This document shows, one piece after another, positions 12,828-24,400 of a stretch of DNA of 64,000 nt (within the stretch, counting starts at the first letter, position 1; each line of letters starts with the position of its first letter). A program made the translations under genes and the position numbers. The notes below the pieces were generated by a model. It made no database searches. It was not told the DNA's origin and was given only the letters and a program-made list of their open reading frames with translations. Source of the DNA: Hyaloperonospora brassicae. Lineage: Eukaryota > Oomycota > Peronosporomycetes > Peronosporales > Peronosporaceae. The stretch spans positions 43,792-107,791 of the forward strand of contig CANTFL010001218.1 in NCBI GenBank assembly GCA_947650285.1, in the 5' to 3' direction.

Positions 12828-13476
12828 GTTCTTGTTGATCTGTGTTCTTCGCGTCAAGCTGTTTTTGCAACTTACCACTGTCGGATGAGAAATGGTCTGG
12901 ATGATGGCTGGACCATTCTCAAACCCCACAATCATCGAATATGAATCCTTCTGGATCATGAGTGGACTGTCTATGAATCCGGTTTACCCTATTGGGATTT
13001 TTATGCACGACGTTTTATTATTTTTCAAATAATTAGCTTTTATAGTTCTTGTTGATCTGTGTTCTTCGCGTCAAGCTGTTTTTGCAACTTACCACTGTCG
13101 GATGAGAAATGGTCTGGATGATGGCTGGACCAGTCTCAAACCCCACAATCATCGAATATGAATCCTTCTGGATCATGAGTGGACTGTCTATGAATCCGGT
13201 TTACCCTATTGGGATTTTTATGCACGACGTTTTTTATTTTTCAAATAATTAGCTTTTATAGTTCTTGTTGATCTGTGTTCTTCGCGTCAAGCTGTTTTTG
13301 CAACTTACCACTGTCGGATGAGAAATGGTCTGGATGATGGCTGGACCAGTCTCAAACCCCACAATCATCGAATATGAATCCTTCTGGATCATGAGTGGAC
13401 TGTCTATGAATCCGGTTTACCCTATTGGGATTTTTATGCACGACGTTTTTTATTTTTTAAATAATTAGCTTTAATA
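12828..13476. repeat. Tandem repeat, three copies of about 217 bp
   Basis: Units begin at 12,828, 13,045 and 13,261 with gttcttgttgatctgtgttc and run to aattagctttta(t)a(t)ag, giving periods of 217 and 216 bp. The three copies are almost identical. Copy 1 has ccattctc where copies 2 and 3 have ccagtctc. Small indels and a t-to-a change lie in the T-rich ends. This is far less diverged than anything around it, so the triplication is young or an assembly effect. No open frame spans the unit. It sits just 5' of GypA. Confidence 0.95.
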
Positions 13477-13640
13477 GTTGTTGCGATTGATGGGCTACTT
13501 CACTAAATAGGGTATCAAAACGATCAACGCCGGTAACTTAACCGTCTCCTTTCTTCTATGACCGACGTCGGACCGATCGCCGCGCATCTTCCTGAATGTA
13601 TAATGGAAAGCCCTTGTTTGTTCAATCCTCTCCCGCTATC

Positions 13641-13680
13641 TGGTCTGGCGGATGGCTGGACCGTCTATGAATCAGGTCAT
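13641..13680 (+). repeat. Partial, deleted relative of the 217-bp unit
   Basis: The words ggtctggcggatggctggac and gtctatgaatcaggt match two parts of the 217-bp unit (ggtctggatgatggctggac and gtctatgaatccggt). In the full unit these are separated by about 80 bp, but here they are adjacent. The fragment is a deletion derivative or the remnant of an older ancestral copy lying 165 bp to the right of the array. Confidence 0.6.
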
Positions 13681-14699
13681 CTACGATGTGATCAATCTTT
13701 TCGATCCCAATGGTCTTATTAACACTGATTTCTTACTGGATCGCGATGTTCTAACACAGACCGCTTCACTCGATCTCTTTCGCGCTCGAACACCTTCAAA
13801 AATCTATATTTCAATTTTTACGCGCTTTCTGATAGGCGTCATTAAGGTACGGCGCTGTCTCTAAAAGAAAACGGGATCACGGCTAATGATTGTGACCGAA
13901 CAGTGAGTTGTGTTTAAAACTTTGTTATCACGATATCGAATAGCTACGACAAGCCGGTGACTCTAAGCCACCGAATTCGTACCCAGTATCCACTTCTTGC
14001 TGTTCATTCCTTACGCCGGCTAATACTTCTCGTATACACGTATGGTAAAAACTCTTTTAGTACAAATTTATAGAACGAGGCTTAACGTCATTTGCAGAAT
14101 ATATGCCATTGCGCGGTCGTGGGGATATAACTCGGGAGGTTTGAAGTTCCCGTGAATACCAAATCACAGGCCTTGATGGTCAGTCACAATCAACTTGACT
14201 CAGGCGGGACTTGAACAAAGCTAGACCGCGTAAAATCACCTTTACCAAACGACTCAGGCAATCTGTTGCTTCGACAATGTCACAAACATTCCACAGACAT
14301 TGCTCTCAAAGAATCATACAACTACTGCTAAAATACAATACACATCATACACATGACGCTGCAACCATACTAGCTAATACTGTCCCGGATGAGGGGGCAC
14401 TTTAATACATCTTACACCGCCTTGCCCAAACCTTTATCAGATAAGAAATGCTTGTCTTTTTTAAGATCTCTACGAATCCATCCATATCCATTTCTTCTAT
14501 CGACATGAAATCAAGCGCGATCACTACACTTGCCACCTTTCCACGCAGAAAACGTATTTTGATGTCGATGCTCTTCGTGCGCGAGTGAAAGACGGGACGC
14601 TTAATTAGCGTGATGTGTACTTAATTGTCTTTTGAAAATGTCGCCGCTATCTTGGCCAAATGGATCAGCCGGTATATAATAAAACGAATAATATTTGAT
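13681..14699. other. No recognised gene; expected 3' side of the copia element
   Basis: By position the 3' LTR of the minus-strand copia element should lie here, but without the partner LTR it cannot be delimited. The open frame 13,652-13,864 (+) begins inside the partial 217-bp relative and has no known motif. Nothing else is supported. Confidence 0.3.
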
Positions 14700-17600
14700 T
14701 CCTGCGCCGCGCTGTACATACGCAATTACTTTGCTTCAGTGCTAGTGTTCGCGGTCGTCGGCTGACTTTCAATTTCTTACGATATCGCACTCCCATTCGA
14801 AATCAAAATACATCCTTTTACAGCCTCCGCGTATCTTGGTCGCCAGTCCAGCTAGCATCCGCAAACATAATCAGCTCTACCGTGCTGACGCTTTTGAACA
14901 CGATGTTCAAGTCTTAAACGCCTTGCATTTCTAAAGAAAATGCTTCGCCCTTTTCAGTGTGACTTGTCGAAGCGCTCGCAACCATTGTCATCGTCGCCAA
15001 TCGCATGCGCGATATTAGGTAGTGTACATGTAGCAATATATATCAAAGCGACAACCAGCTCACTGTTTGGGTAAAAAGAGACAAAAGCTTCCATTAGATG
15101 CATCTACATCAGCTGAGATTTGCTGCTCGCTGGTGTGTGCACCTTTTTTAAGTATTCAACGCCACACCCCTCTAACAGTTGTGTGATGTACGCTTTCTGG
15201 TTCATCTTAACAGTGCGATCAAAGAACTTAAGATGAATCTCAGTCCCAAGGCAGTACTTGAGATCAACGTTGACATATAGCTATATTTTATTTATACTAT
15301 GACTTCTAGATACCCACGATGTGCTGCTTCGTTTAAAAAAACATCATTAGGTCGTCCACGTCGATCACGATGGTGCATTACTTCTCTCTAGACACGCTAA
15401 CGATACACACGGGTTAAATTCAACTGCTCTTATATTTTAAGTCACCATATTGTCCACTCAACTTGTTGTTGTACTACCGCCACACTTCCTTGATCCTTTA
15501 TAGATCCTTCCGCATCAAATTTTTATATTTAACAATCTTCTTTCTTTAAAGACGTCAATTAATCCGTCAAGATTTACTCTTTGACTCTACCATGAATAGA
15601 AGCTATAAATTAGCATTGACGTTATTTGTAGCTATTGTCGTATCTGCAGCATTTGCTAACACTTTGATGATAAATTCCTTTCGCGCCACTGGCTCAAAGG
15701 TCTAATAGTAGTCAATTTCAGGATTCTGTGTAAAAACCTCGGCAAATCAGCGCGCTTTGAACTCAATAACGTCTCCACTTGGATCGCGATTGATATTGCA
15801 GACCCACTTGCAGTCGACAGCCTTCTTGACCAATGGCATGTTCACTAGCTTCATTGTTCTGTGTTTTTTGAACAACTACTCCCCACTTATCATTTCCTGC
15901 TTCCGCTGCTCCTTGTAGTTGATCTTCATTATTTCTTCATGGACAAACGCTTGTTCCCCATCTTCTTTATGCCGAAAAAACAAAACAAAGAGTCGAGATC
16001 AGCTTTATGGTCTTATAGATTGAAATAACCGCGGTGACGGTTTAAAATTATCGTTCGTAACGAGCTACACTGCGCTTCTTTCGAATTAGTCACACCACCC
16101 GGTATTCTTTTTCGTTTCTTTTGGGTGTTCTTAATGATCTTTGAGTGGAATCGCTTGCCGGTCAACCATATTATTGAATAATACGATGTTTGTTCTCAAT
16201 GGCAGCGTTCGTAGCACTTCTTCGGTCATTAAAGAATTCATATCCAAATTATCGGTAAGCGGCGAACTATCAATTTCTTCATGTACACCTCAATCAAAGA
16301 CCCGCATAAAATGTTTATATGGGGATACTCGTTTAACGTTACGCTTCTAAAAATCAAATTGAGTCGTTTTGCGCATAAAGTAGTCGATATGTCTATGATC
16401 CTCTACGTAACTGAGAAAGAAATGTCTCACGCCTGTTTTAGCCAGCCTTTTTCTCTTCTCCTACGCCACGTTTTCGCATGGATTTGCGAACCAAACACGC
16501 GAATTTGATCGATGCGCGGAACACTGATTAAGTACCATCTTATATGGGTTCAAGCTCTTGTTTGACGTGTGCGGCAAATTAACATTTTGAACGTATTTTG
16601 CTGTCATTTGTGCCATGCAGAAGTGCCACTTGTCGAGACCGCTTTTCGTAATTATGCAATGCGTCCTTTTCACCAGCGTGCTCATCGTACACTCAGCCAT
16701 TTTGTTCTGCTCTGAATTCAAATAAAACCAGGAACGATTGCTTGACAAAGTTTGCCTTGCAAAATTTATACACTGTAGCGTTCCGGTAATAGCCGGCGTT
16801 GTCGCTTTGCGGCACCATTATCGTCCTAAAAGGCGCAGTCTTGATCTCGTGGTACCGCTTAGACGCATTCGCAAAGTCGACTGTCCTTCGCAACTGATCA
16901 TACGTCACGTACCGGCTCTTCAGCATGATACATTAAACAATGAAACTGAGTCCAAAATTGGACGCTGGCGTAATTAAATCGAAGGCGTCAGCGCCCACAC
17001 CCCGTCCGACCACGACCCCTCTCTGGTTTCAGCATTTTCTAAGCTTGTGCTGAATGACTAGCGCGCTTCTTTTGACGTTGCGCATATGTCATTACGACTT
17101 GTTACTTCATCTCGGCAGCATTGATCCTTCCGTCCTTGACCAAAGCCTTCGATGTACCGTGCGAAGCGTGTCCCCTTCTTAATCGCCATAGATTTCTCTC
17201 GTCCTCTGCTATGTGGCTTTCTGCACCATAAAAACGTTGACGGTCAATAGGAAGCCCTGTTATTTTCTTGTAGCGACCGAATAACTACCACGCTGCACCA
17301 TGCACTCGTTGATCGTTATCTCCGCTGTAACGCCGCGCACTGCCTTTGGCCAAGAGTGAATACGTGTATTTGAATAAATATTGAGCGTGAATTGTAACAT
17401 CAAGCCGAGTGTCGATCCACGCATGCCCTATTCAAACGCACAGCTTCGCTGTACCTTGCCCGATGACGTTCATCGTTATGTCGCCTTCCTCGACTAATAA
17501 ACTTTGTGCATGATGCACTTCTTTGTTCTTCTCGACACAATTCCGATCCTTGCACATGTACACGAATGCGCCGCTATTCATACTACAGCTACCACTCGTG

Positions 17601-17930
17601 CATAATTCACTTGCGATGAACGCAACATTCGACTAGTTACATCTTTTCCTTCTTGTTCTTCACCTCTAGCAAAAATTTCTTGTGTAGTGCCTTACCTTTT
17701 CAGAGCTGTAGCTATTTCCCGTTGGTCCTTTCGCGCTCCTCACTTGCTGCTTATTCGGCTACTGCTTACTTTCTTGCTGCCAGTAATTATGGTCGTTGCG
17801 TCTGTGGCGGAGTGGTGAATGCTCTTTGATAAAGTTGACCTGAACTGTCCACTGACGCCCGGATACCGACTAACGGAGGAGGTACTCTGATTCCGTGCTG
17901 TATATTTCGCGCAAATTGTGTACACGTCGG
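14700..17930 (-). pseudogene. Decayed Ty1/copia retrotransposon (gag knuckle, PR, INT, RT, RNase H)
   Basis: Domains appear on the minus strand in copia order. A possible zinc-knuckle remnant YTICAKYTARNQST lies at about 17,880-17,925, with its first C, its H and its last C lost. The protease motif reads MNSGAFVYMCKDRN (about 17,550-17,590), where copia has DSGA; the catalytic D is now N. A GAG-pre-integrase stretch has LVKDGRINAAEMK (about 17,120-17,160). The integrase core has VPQSDNAGYYRNATVYKFC (about 16,765-16,825) then EQNKMAECTMSTLV (about 16,660-16,700). RT has FTQNPEIDYY and TFEPVAR (about 15,680-15,740) and the catalytic box as IVIDVDDLMM (15,345-15,373), Y of YVDD replaced by D. 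RNase H has LIMFADASWTGDQD (about 14,830-14,875) and TSTEA (about 14,733-14,750). Integrase before RT distinguishes copia from gypsy. Stops and frameshifts are frequent. LTRs were not resolved. Confidence 0.88.
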
Positions 17931-18009
17931 TGGGACGGGTCGCACTCTTCCAGGATAACTCGAGTCGATGTCAAGCTTAATCGTGGTCGGAATTGGTGCT
18001 GTCTCGTGG

Positions 18010-18370
18010 AAACCTTCACGCGATAGCGTGTGTACTTGTAAGGTGCTGGATATGAGCCACCTTGATCTCTACGAGATCGCCTTGTCCTAAGTAGATGCTT
18101 GATCTGAAAGCCTTCTGATCACTTGAGCCGTCTCGCGGCCTGGCATAAATTGTATTTACTTGCCCGCTGCGGATGATCGCATTTAAGATTTTGTCATGAT
18201 TCCTTGATTCTTGGCCAAACAATCCAGGGATATCACTTGATTAAAGTATGAAACTTTCTTTTACGTCAGGTGGCCAGTGATTTAACCCGGAACGGAAGTC
18301 AACAGGTGTACTTAGAAGCAAATAGACTCTGTTTAATTTTAAATTAACCAAACCGAACTACTAGCACATC
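18010..18370 (-). repeat. Diverged dispersed repeat, copy 2 of 2
   Basis: Partner of 8,960-9,390. The minus strand is open for 68 codons (18,016-18,222) and reads a charged, unrecognised peptide with PRDGSSDQKAFRSSIYLGQG. The sequence agreement with copy 1 continues to the right of this frame through HWPPDVK and into the T-rich part near 18,350. The block lies just 5' of the copia zinc-knuckle remnant on the same strand, so it could be that element's gag or leader, but the presence of a second copy far from any copia domain argues for a separate family. Confidence 0.55.
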
Positions 18371-19344
18371 GCTAGGCCTGTATGTATCCCGAATTCCGAA
18401 GCCACGCGTTTTCTTCTCTCAAAGATCGCTCCCCTGTACCTATGTAGCTGACACCAAGTGCGCTCTCTGTGGAACTATGGCGTGCTCACACCCCACTTGT
18501 AAACAACAGATTGAGATCAAGAGATCGGATTAAGATCGAGTAATCGGATCGAGACCGTGAGTCACCAATCTCAGACAGTATTTCTCCAAAAATATTCTGT
18601 TTTGGACTTAAGTGACACCTGCGATCTGAGAAATTTCACGTCCCAAATCATCGGTGAAAAGATCGTGTGTGCTTTACCACATTTGTTACCTGCACCATTA
18701 GTCGACTAAAGTTGTCGATCTAGCTTTGCATCTTCTGCATCTTGACTGCTAATTACCCCGTTTTGTTAGTCATACTGATTAACCGTCACGCTAAATTATG
18801 CTGCATCGGATTCAACCCATCGATATAACATTTTATTGAACGTCCTCGGGTCTGAGTCAGGTACATCTGGGGTAATGTTTGTTTCTCCGGGCAACTCCAG
18901 CCCTGTCTGTTCAAAAAATTCCACGCTTGTGTCAGGCGAGTGCGATCAATCGATAGTCCCGCTGTGGCCATATCGGACGGAATGTTCGATGTAAATTTTA
19001 GTTTGGATCCTCCCGCAAATATGTCTGCGGTCTCTGCTCCAAGCGCTTCCATAACGGACAACTACATCAAGCGTTCTCGTTCACGACTACCTCTTCCGCT
19101 ACCTTGCGTCCACGTATGACCATCGTCTGCAATTGACTAAGTCAATGACAGGAATGATAGAATTTCCCTCCTTTGGCATGGATTAACAGCAAACAATAAT
19201 GAACCGTTATGGTTACATGGAAGTCGAATTAGCTCAAGGTATCATCCAAAACCTCCAACTAGAAAGCGGATTTCAAGCGCTTTGCACCTCCATGTCTCCT
19301 TTCGTGACTTTTGATTAAGTTTAGTATGCTAATCTTCGCACACG
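18371..19344. other. No recognised gene
   Basis: A 91-codon minus-strand open stretch at 18,786-19,061 shows no known motif. A short GATC-dense patch lies at 18,510-18,556 (gagatcaagagatcggatta and onward, five GATC in about 45 bp), reminiscent of the words that dominate the satellite further right. Confidence 0.35.
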
Positions 19345-19935
19345 ACCTAAAATGAGTCGCAACGGGCGAAGAAGTTTTACGAAGAGCTGGGTGAGTTTCA
19401 AGCCGAGATCCACAAGACGGCCGCTGAGATCGAATAACAAGCCGCCGAGATTATTAACCTGATAAAAGACTTTTTCTTAAAGCCATCCAAAAACGCCACG
19501 AGGGGCAAAGAGAAATTAACCGCGAAATTGCCGGGAATCGACACCTGATGAACGAAGATAGATACCGGTTGGTGGCTAAGCGTGATACGCATTCCCATCG
19601 CCTTGGTCGAGTGTATAACGCAGCAGCGCAATACAATAGCTTGCGCAATGAGACTAAAGACAAGATTTGTCGCAGTGTCGAGCGCTTTAGGGAACTCCAA
19701 GTGGAGTTGCGTCGGGAGAAGACAAGCGTTGCTGTGTAATCGTAAGAAAGTGTGCGGCTAAGACCCGGGTTGCTAGATCGCGACTCGATGATCACTAAAA
19801 TGTGTTTTGACTCGGCAAACCTGACCGCTGAACGTGACCGCGCTGTTCAAGATCATCGCACGTTGCGAATCCGCATGACGTCGCTGGTCACTGGTGATCC
19901 CCTACCGATCACGACCCCAGTGGCGCCAAATTGAT
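19345..19935 (+). pseudogene. Coiled-coil-like pseudogene, possibly a retroelement gag
   Basis: Plus-strand translation is rich in E, K, R, Q and A with heptad-like spacing but broken by stops and shifts: KKFYEELGEFQAEIHKTAAE (19,370-19,430), a stop, QAAEIINLIKDFF, a shift to REINREIAGNRHL near 19,520, then an open run 19,548-19,739 containing RNETKDKICRSVERFRELQV, and finally DSANLTAERDRAVQDHRTLR (19,818-19,870). Long charged helices of this sort occur in gag-like proteins of LTR elements, but no zinc knuckle or other diagnostic motif is visible. It is the only substantial plus-strand coding remnant between the minus-strand elements, so it probably marks an element inserted in the opposite orientation. 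Confidence 0.4.
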
Positions 19936-21479
19936 ATCTTCTCCGGGGTTTCTCCCAACCGTTTCGAGCCGGCGTTGCCAAGCTGCAAGCGTCTGCGTGA
20001 AGCGGTACCTTCACGGGTACACCCGTCACCAAGAGAGTCGCTCGATCTTCGATCTCTGCCCCCATCCGAATTGGTTGGTTAACCAGAGAGATTGCGTGAT
20101 CTTAATAATCTCCGCAGGCCCGCGACCTCTCGGCTTACCCACAAGTCTGGCACTTCCTGACTACGTCGTTTTGCTATGCCTACCTCTGAGTATGACGAAC
20201 AACCAATGTTAAGGATGTGAATATTGCGGCGTTGCCTGCCTTGCGATATTATCCTCGTCGTAAGCCACCTGGAGCCTAATCTCATCATTCGTCCGGATCG
20301 TCCATCGCCACGGTCGTCGTGGATTGTCCTGGTAAGTTGGTGACAGCTGCGGCATCAAATTCGTTTAATGGAATTTCGACTGCATTAGAGGGGGAGAACA
20401 ACGTATCGACAGTCCGAATGCATTTGTGAACAACAAAATGTTGACGAAGTCCGCCAGTGTAGATCTACCTCACCTTAAAAGCAACCAGCTTTAATGGACA
20501 ACATGATGCCGAAAGTGTGCGACACATCTTCCGTTTAAGTCATGCTATGTTCGGAACGGAGGTTCAGTCGGATGAGCGTTGCCAAGTTGAACGTTTAATA
20601 CTTCTTTCAGCACTTCGTCAAATCGAAATGGTATCCGTTTCCGAAGATGAAGGTATAAACAATCCACCCGTCCCAGCCAATCTGGCCCCTGGGTTGGTGT
20701 TGATGACGCAGATCGAGACGCTGTTAGTCTCGGAAACTTGAAATAGTATCTTTCGCAGATCACATCGAGTTTGCTTCCGTCACTTAGGGGGTTCGTCCAA
20801 CTTTTCACTCTGTATCAGGAATAATAAGATCAATTTCGACAATCCCTAGAGAAATCTACTTATGCGGTCTTCATCTCTAGGGAGCAGCAACTTGATGATT
20901 CTCATCTTGATAAAGTTTTGCCAGCAGAGGAAACAGAAACAATTGCGGACTTGAACGCGGTGGATGTCGATTGTTTAGGTAATCCTTACGTTATTATCGC
21001 TGGCAAGTGAAATGTGGATATTTTCAGCTTGATGACTATTCATTGCATCTCCCCGCCGATTAAGAAGTGCTATCGTGGCATCCAGATTTTAACAGCCAAA
21101 ATCGAGACGACCTCGATCTGTCGACCGCTCTGTACTAGCTGGATGCCGATTTGCCGATGAGATCCCAGTATCGTTCTTCTCCGGTAAACTATCACAAATC
21201 TTCAATCTCGAGTGCGCCCGGCAAGTTATTGTTTGGGTAATGGCTATGTTGGATAACGTAGCTTACAAAATTAAATATAATATCTTTCGGTAAACGATCA
21301 TGTGTCCTTCTTGAGATTGGATTCGTTTCTTTTTTTCGGTTTTACAGACACGACCGGATTTTTGCGATCTACGTTCGTCACAAATATTTCATATAGCTCA
21401 TTCATCTGCTTATACAGCTTCGTAAACCTGAAACTGTACCGGTTCTTAGCTGTCGACCTCTCTCATTAAATTTGCGTCA
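19936..21479. other. Unassigned remnant DNA
   Basis: Short open runs on the plus strand (for example 20,517-20,741, with ALRQIEMVSVSEDEG) may continue the coiled-coil pseudogene, but no domain can be named. The 3' end and LTR of GypB should lie somewhere in 20,900-21,480 on the minus strand; no LTR boundary could be fixed. Confidence 0.3.
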
Positions 21480-24400
21480 ATTCGAAACATTTTGACTTAC
21501 CTGATCTCGATCAATCTCTAATTAAAACTTTCCTCGATTCCGATCGGCTTCGTCGATTCGGGTAAAATTACTGTACTCGTTCCACCTAAATACTGTTTTT
21601 GTATTCGACCGTAACAAGTCTTGCTTCCCGATCGCACAACCAAATTATCATCAACTCTAATTTCATCAGCAATTCAATTTGATCTCCGAATAACCTTCGG
21701 TAGGTTATAAATATAAAATATACGCGATCTCCCCTGTCAAACATCAATTTACTATTCGTCCGATATAAAATTATTTACCACGTTATAACTTGGAGAAGTC
21801 CACGACCATAATCAATCTTTATGGCGTGCCTGCAATCTTTTAACGAGCCGGATGGTCCCGAAGAGCTTAGTCACTTGATGCGGTTCAGATCCACATGTTT
21901 GCGAGTTTAAGGGATCATCCGTCTTTGAATTAATCCAAACAGAGCCATACTTGCTTACCACAATATATGTAATGCTGATCATCATCTGCAATATGTTGAT
22001 TTGTTTAATATCGGATTGCGACCTGGAGTTGCTCATTTACTGTCGAATTTGCTCGCTTGTGCTGAGGCTACATATTGTATCACCATCACCTTGGGGTTTG
22101 ATCCCGTGTATTGGTACTTCCCAGTTGTATCGTTGCCTCAATGGCCGGTCTCGGGTCCCAGAAGTGGATCCGGTAGAACGTAGTATCTCCGCGTGCATAA
22201 TCTTGTGCCGGTTAAATCGCAAACGTCAATCTCTCTGTGTAATCATCCCAATTCTATTTATCCACATCTAATACATCTACCTTGATGGCTCCATCCAACT
22301 ATTGCGCCATGCGCTCTACTGTGCCGTTTTCTTGAAAGCGATAATCCATAGTAGCACGTTTTTTCAGTTCGACGATCTTGTTCAATGCTCGGAAATTTTT
22401 TACATGATATCCGGGTTCTCGATCATGCCGTACTACTTTCAGTGCTCTGAACCTCCAAAACGCGCACTATTGTATCCTTGTGCAATTGATTGTGCTGTTT
22501 TTGATGCGCTTTTTCTAACCACTACAAATACCGAAAAAAATTTTCACCATAATTACTAACTATAAGTTTCCTTTGAACAGTTATAAAGGAAAGGGTATGT
22601 GGTCCATTAAATCATTTGAATTGGGTATGTGGCTTACTCTTTGCCTGGTGATTTTCCAGGGATCGACGGTAAGTCGTTTCCAGTCGTACGATTCATACAA
22701 CAGACCACATACTGTTGGACGCTCCAGTATTAGCCTCTCTAATGGAATTGGGATCTAATCCTCTAATACGTCCTTCGGATCCCATCGTGGCCCCCTTCTA
22801 AACTCGTGTGGTAATGATACAACCAGTCTCGCCGCAATAATTCAGGCATCACGAGGCGGATCAACTCCGTGTAATTTCCGAAGGTTCAGACAATCGGGGA
22901 CTTAAAAAAGCAATACGTTCCCGTCCACTTCATAATGTAAAAGCAATCCTAGATCACGTTTTACCATCTTCTTCACTCATCTGGGTCACATTCCCAGTCA
23001 CGTACTTCTTCACGTAAGCGATACAACCTTCCTCCAAATTGCGTTGGCTTGAACCGCTTGGTAAACATCTGTTGCACCGATTTTTGTGTATCATCTCGGG
23101 CCGCTTGCGTCTTCGCACCGTTAATAGTATAATCGCAGGCATCTTTACCACTCGATCTGGCCTTTCTGGTACGATTAATGTATCCAATCTTTTAAATGAT
23201 ATCAAGCCTTGTATCCTCTGAATCAGAAGTGACGATCGTACATGTCTTCGATTGCAAATCTGAACTTTGCAATCGAGCTGCACTTAAATTTTTTTCCCAT
23301 TGATATGTAGATACTCGTGCTTTGGCCAAGACGTAAGTCTTTGCATCGCCTTGTGTAATAACAGCTTTCCAGATCCTTAAATTTGATCTCACCCCGCATC
23401 TGGTGGACCACTAAGCTGAAATTGCCGCAAACAATGATCCTTCCCCTACTTTATCCACCCAATAGATCGAACCCCAGCGATGGACCGCAATATCCAGCTG
23501 CATTCACTGTTAAATCTATCTCATATTTTAAATGCAGCTATCACAATAGTACATTCTAGAAGGTTTCACTCGACGTGCTGTAAGCTTCACTCTTCCGTTT
23601 AACCAGAGGTTATCCGTCGAAGATAATCGCCATGAGGTTTTCGCCTTCTTTCACCGAAGGCGGTAATATTCGTATAGTTACTCTTGTTTGTCATATTGAA
23701 CCGTTAGCGATCAGCATCTCGTACACCTCCAATCGAGGGGCAGGCTAACTGCAAGGAAACCAAGTAATTTATCCTCCTCTTTCTCACATCTCCTAAGAAT
23801 CACAGTCTAACTCGACAATTACGCGGCAAAATATTTCAGCCTCCCATCTAGAGCCGAATATTGAACCAATTAAGCAAGGGTAATATTGGGTGAGAGCCTT
23901 CATCCCTCGCGATATTAACATCCAGTAGCACATATAGAATATAAGCAGAGCTATCACCTTTTTATTCACCATGCCATCGTTCATTTCATAAGAATGGAAG
24001 GTGCGGGTCACATATGTAACTGGACAGTATACATCATCAAATTCCTGCAGAAATGATGCCGATACCGCCTAATTGATATCATACACTACGATTCCCTAGA
24101 TTCGAACTGGTTCATAGTGTTTGAGGATCGGTGTGGTAGCAATATTGGCTTTCAATATGGTGAATGCAATCGTAGCCTTCTTCCACCGAGTTCTATAAAT
24201 CATATCGCGCTTTTGTCCTTCATGCAAATTCGAGACGAGAACCTCTTAGGCCTTCTTTGTGATTGCTGTATCATCGGCATCCATTTGGTCCATCTCAAAG
24301 AATTCAGTCTCACTCAACTTGTATAGCACTGATGCGTCAATCGCAAATCTTAGATGAAGACGCTATAATATTTTAAACTGCCAAAAACCAACGTGTTTAC

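Noticed and set aside
8960..18370. The two dispersed repeats as the paired LTRs of one 9-kb element
   Set aside because: Spacing is plausible, but they are too diverged, carry coding-like sequence, and the interval holds both the 5' part of copia and all of GypA in nested order that a single element cannot explain.
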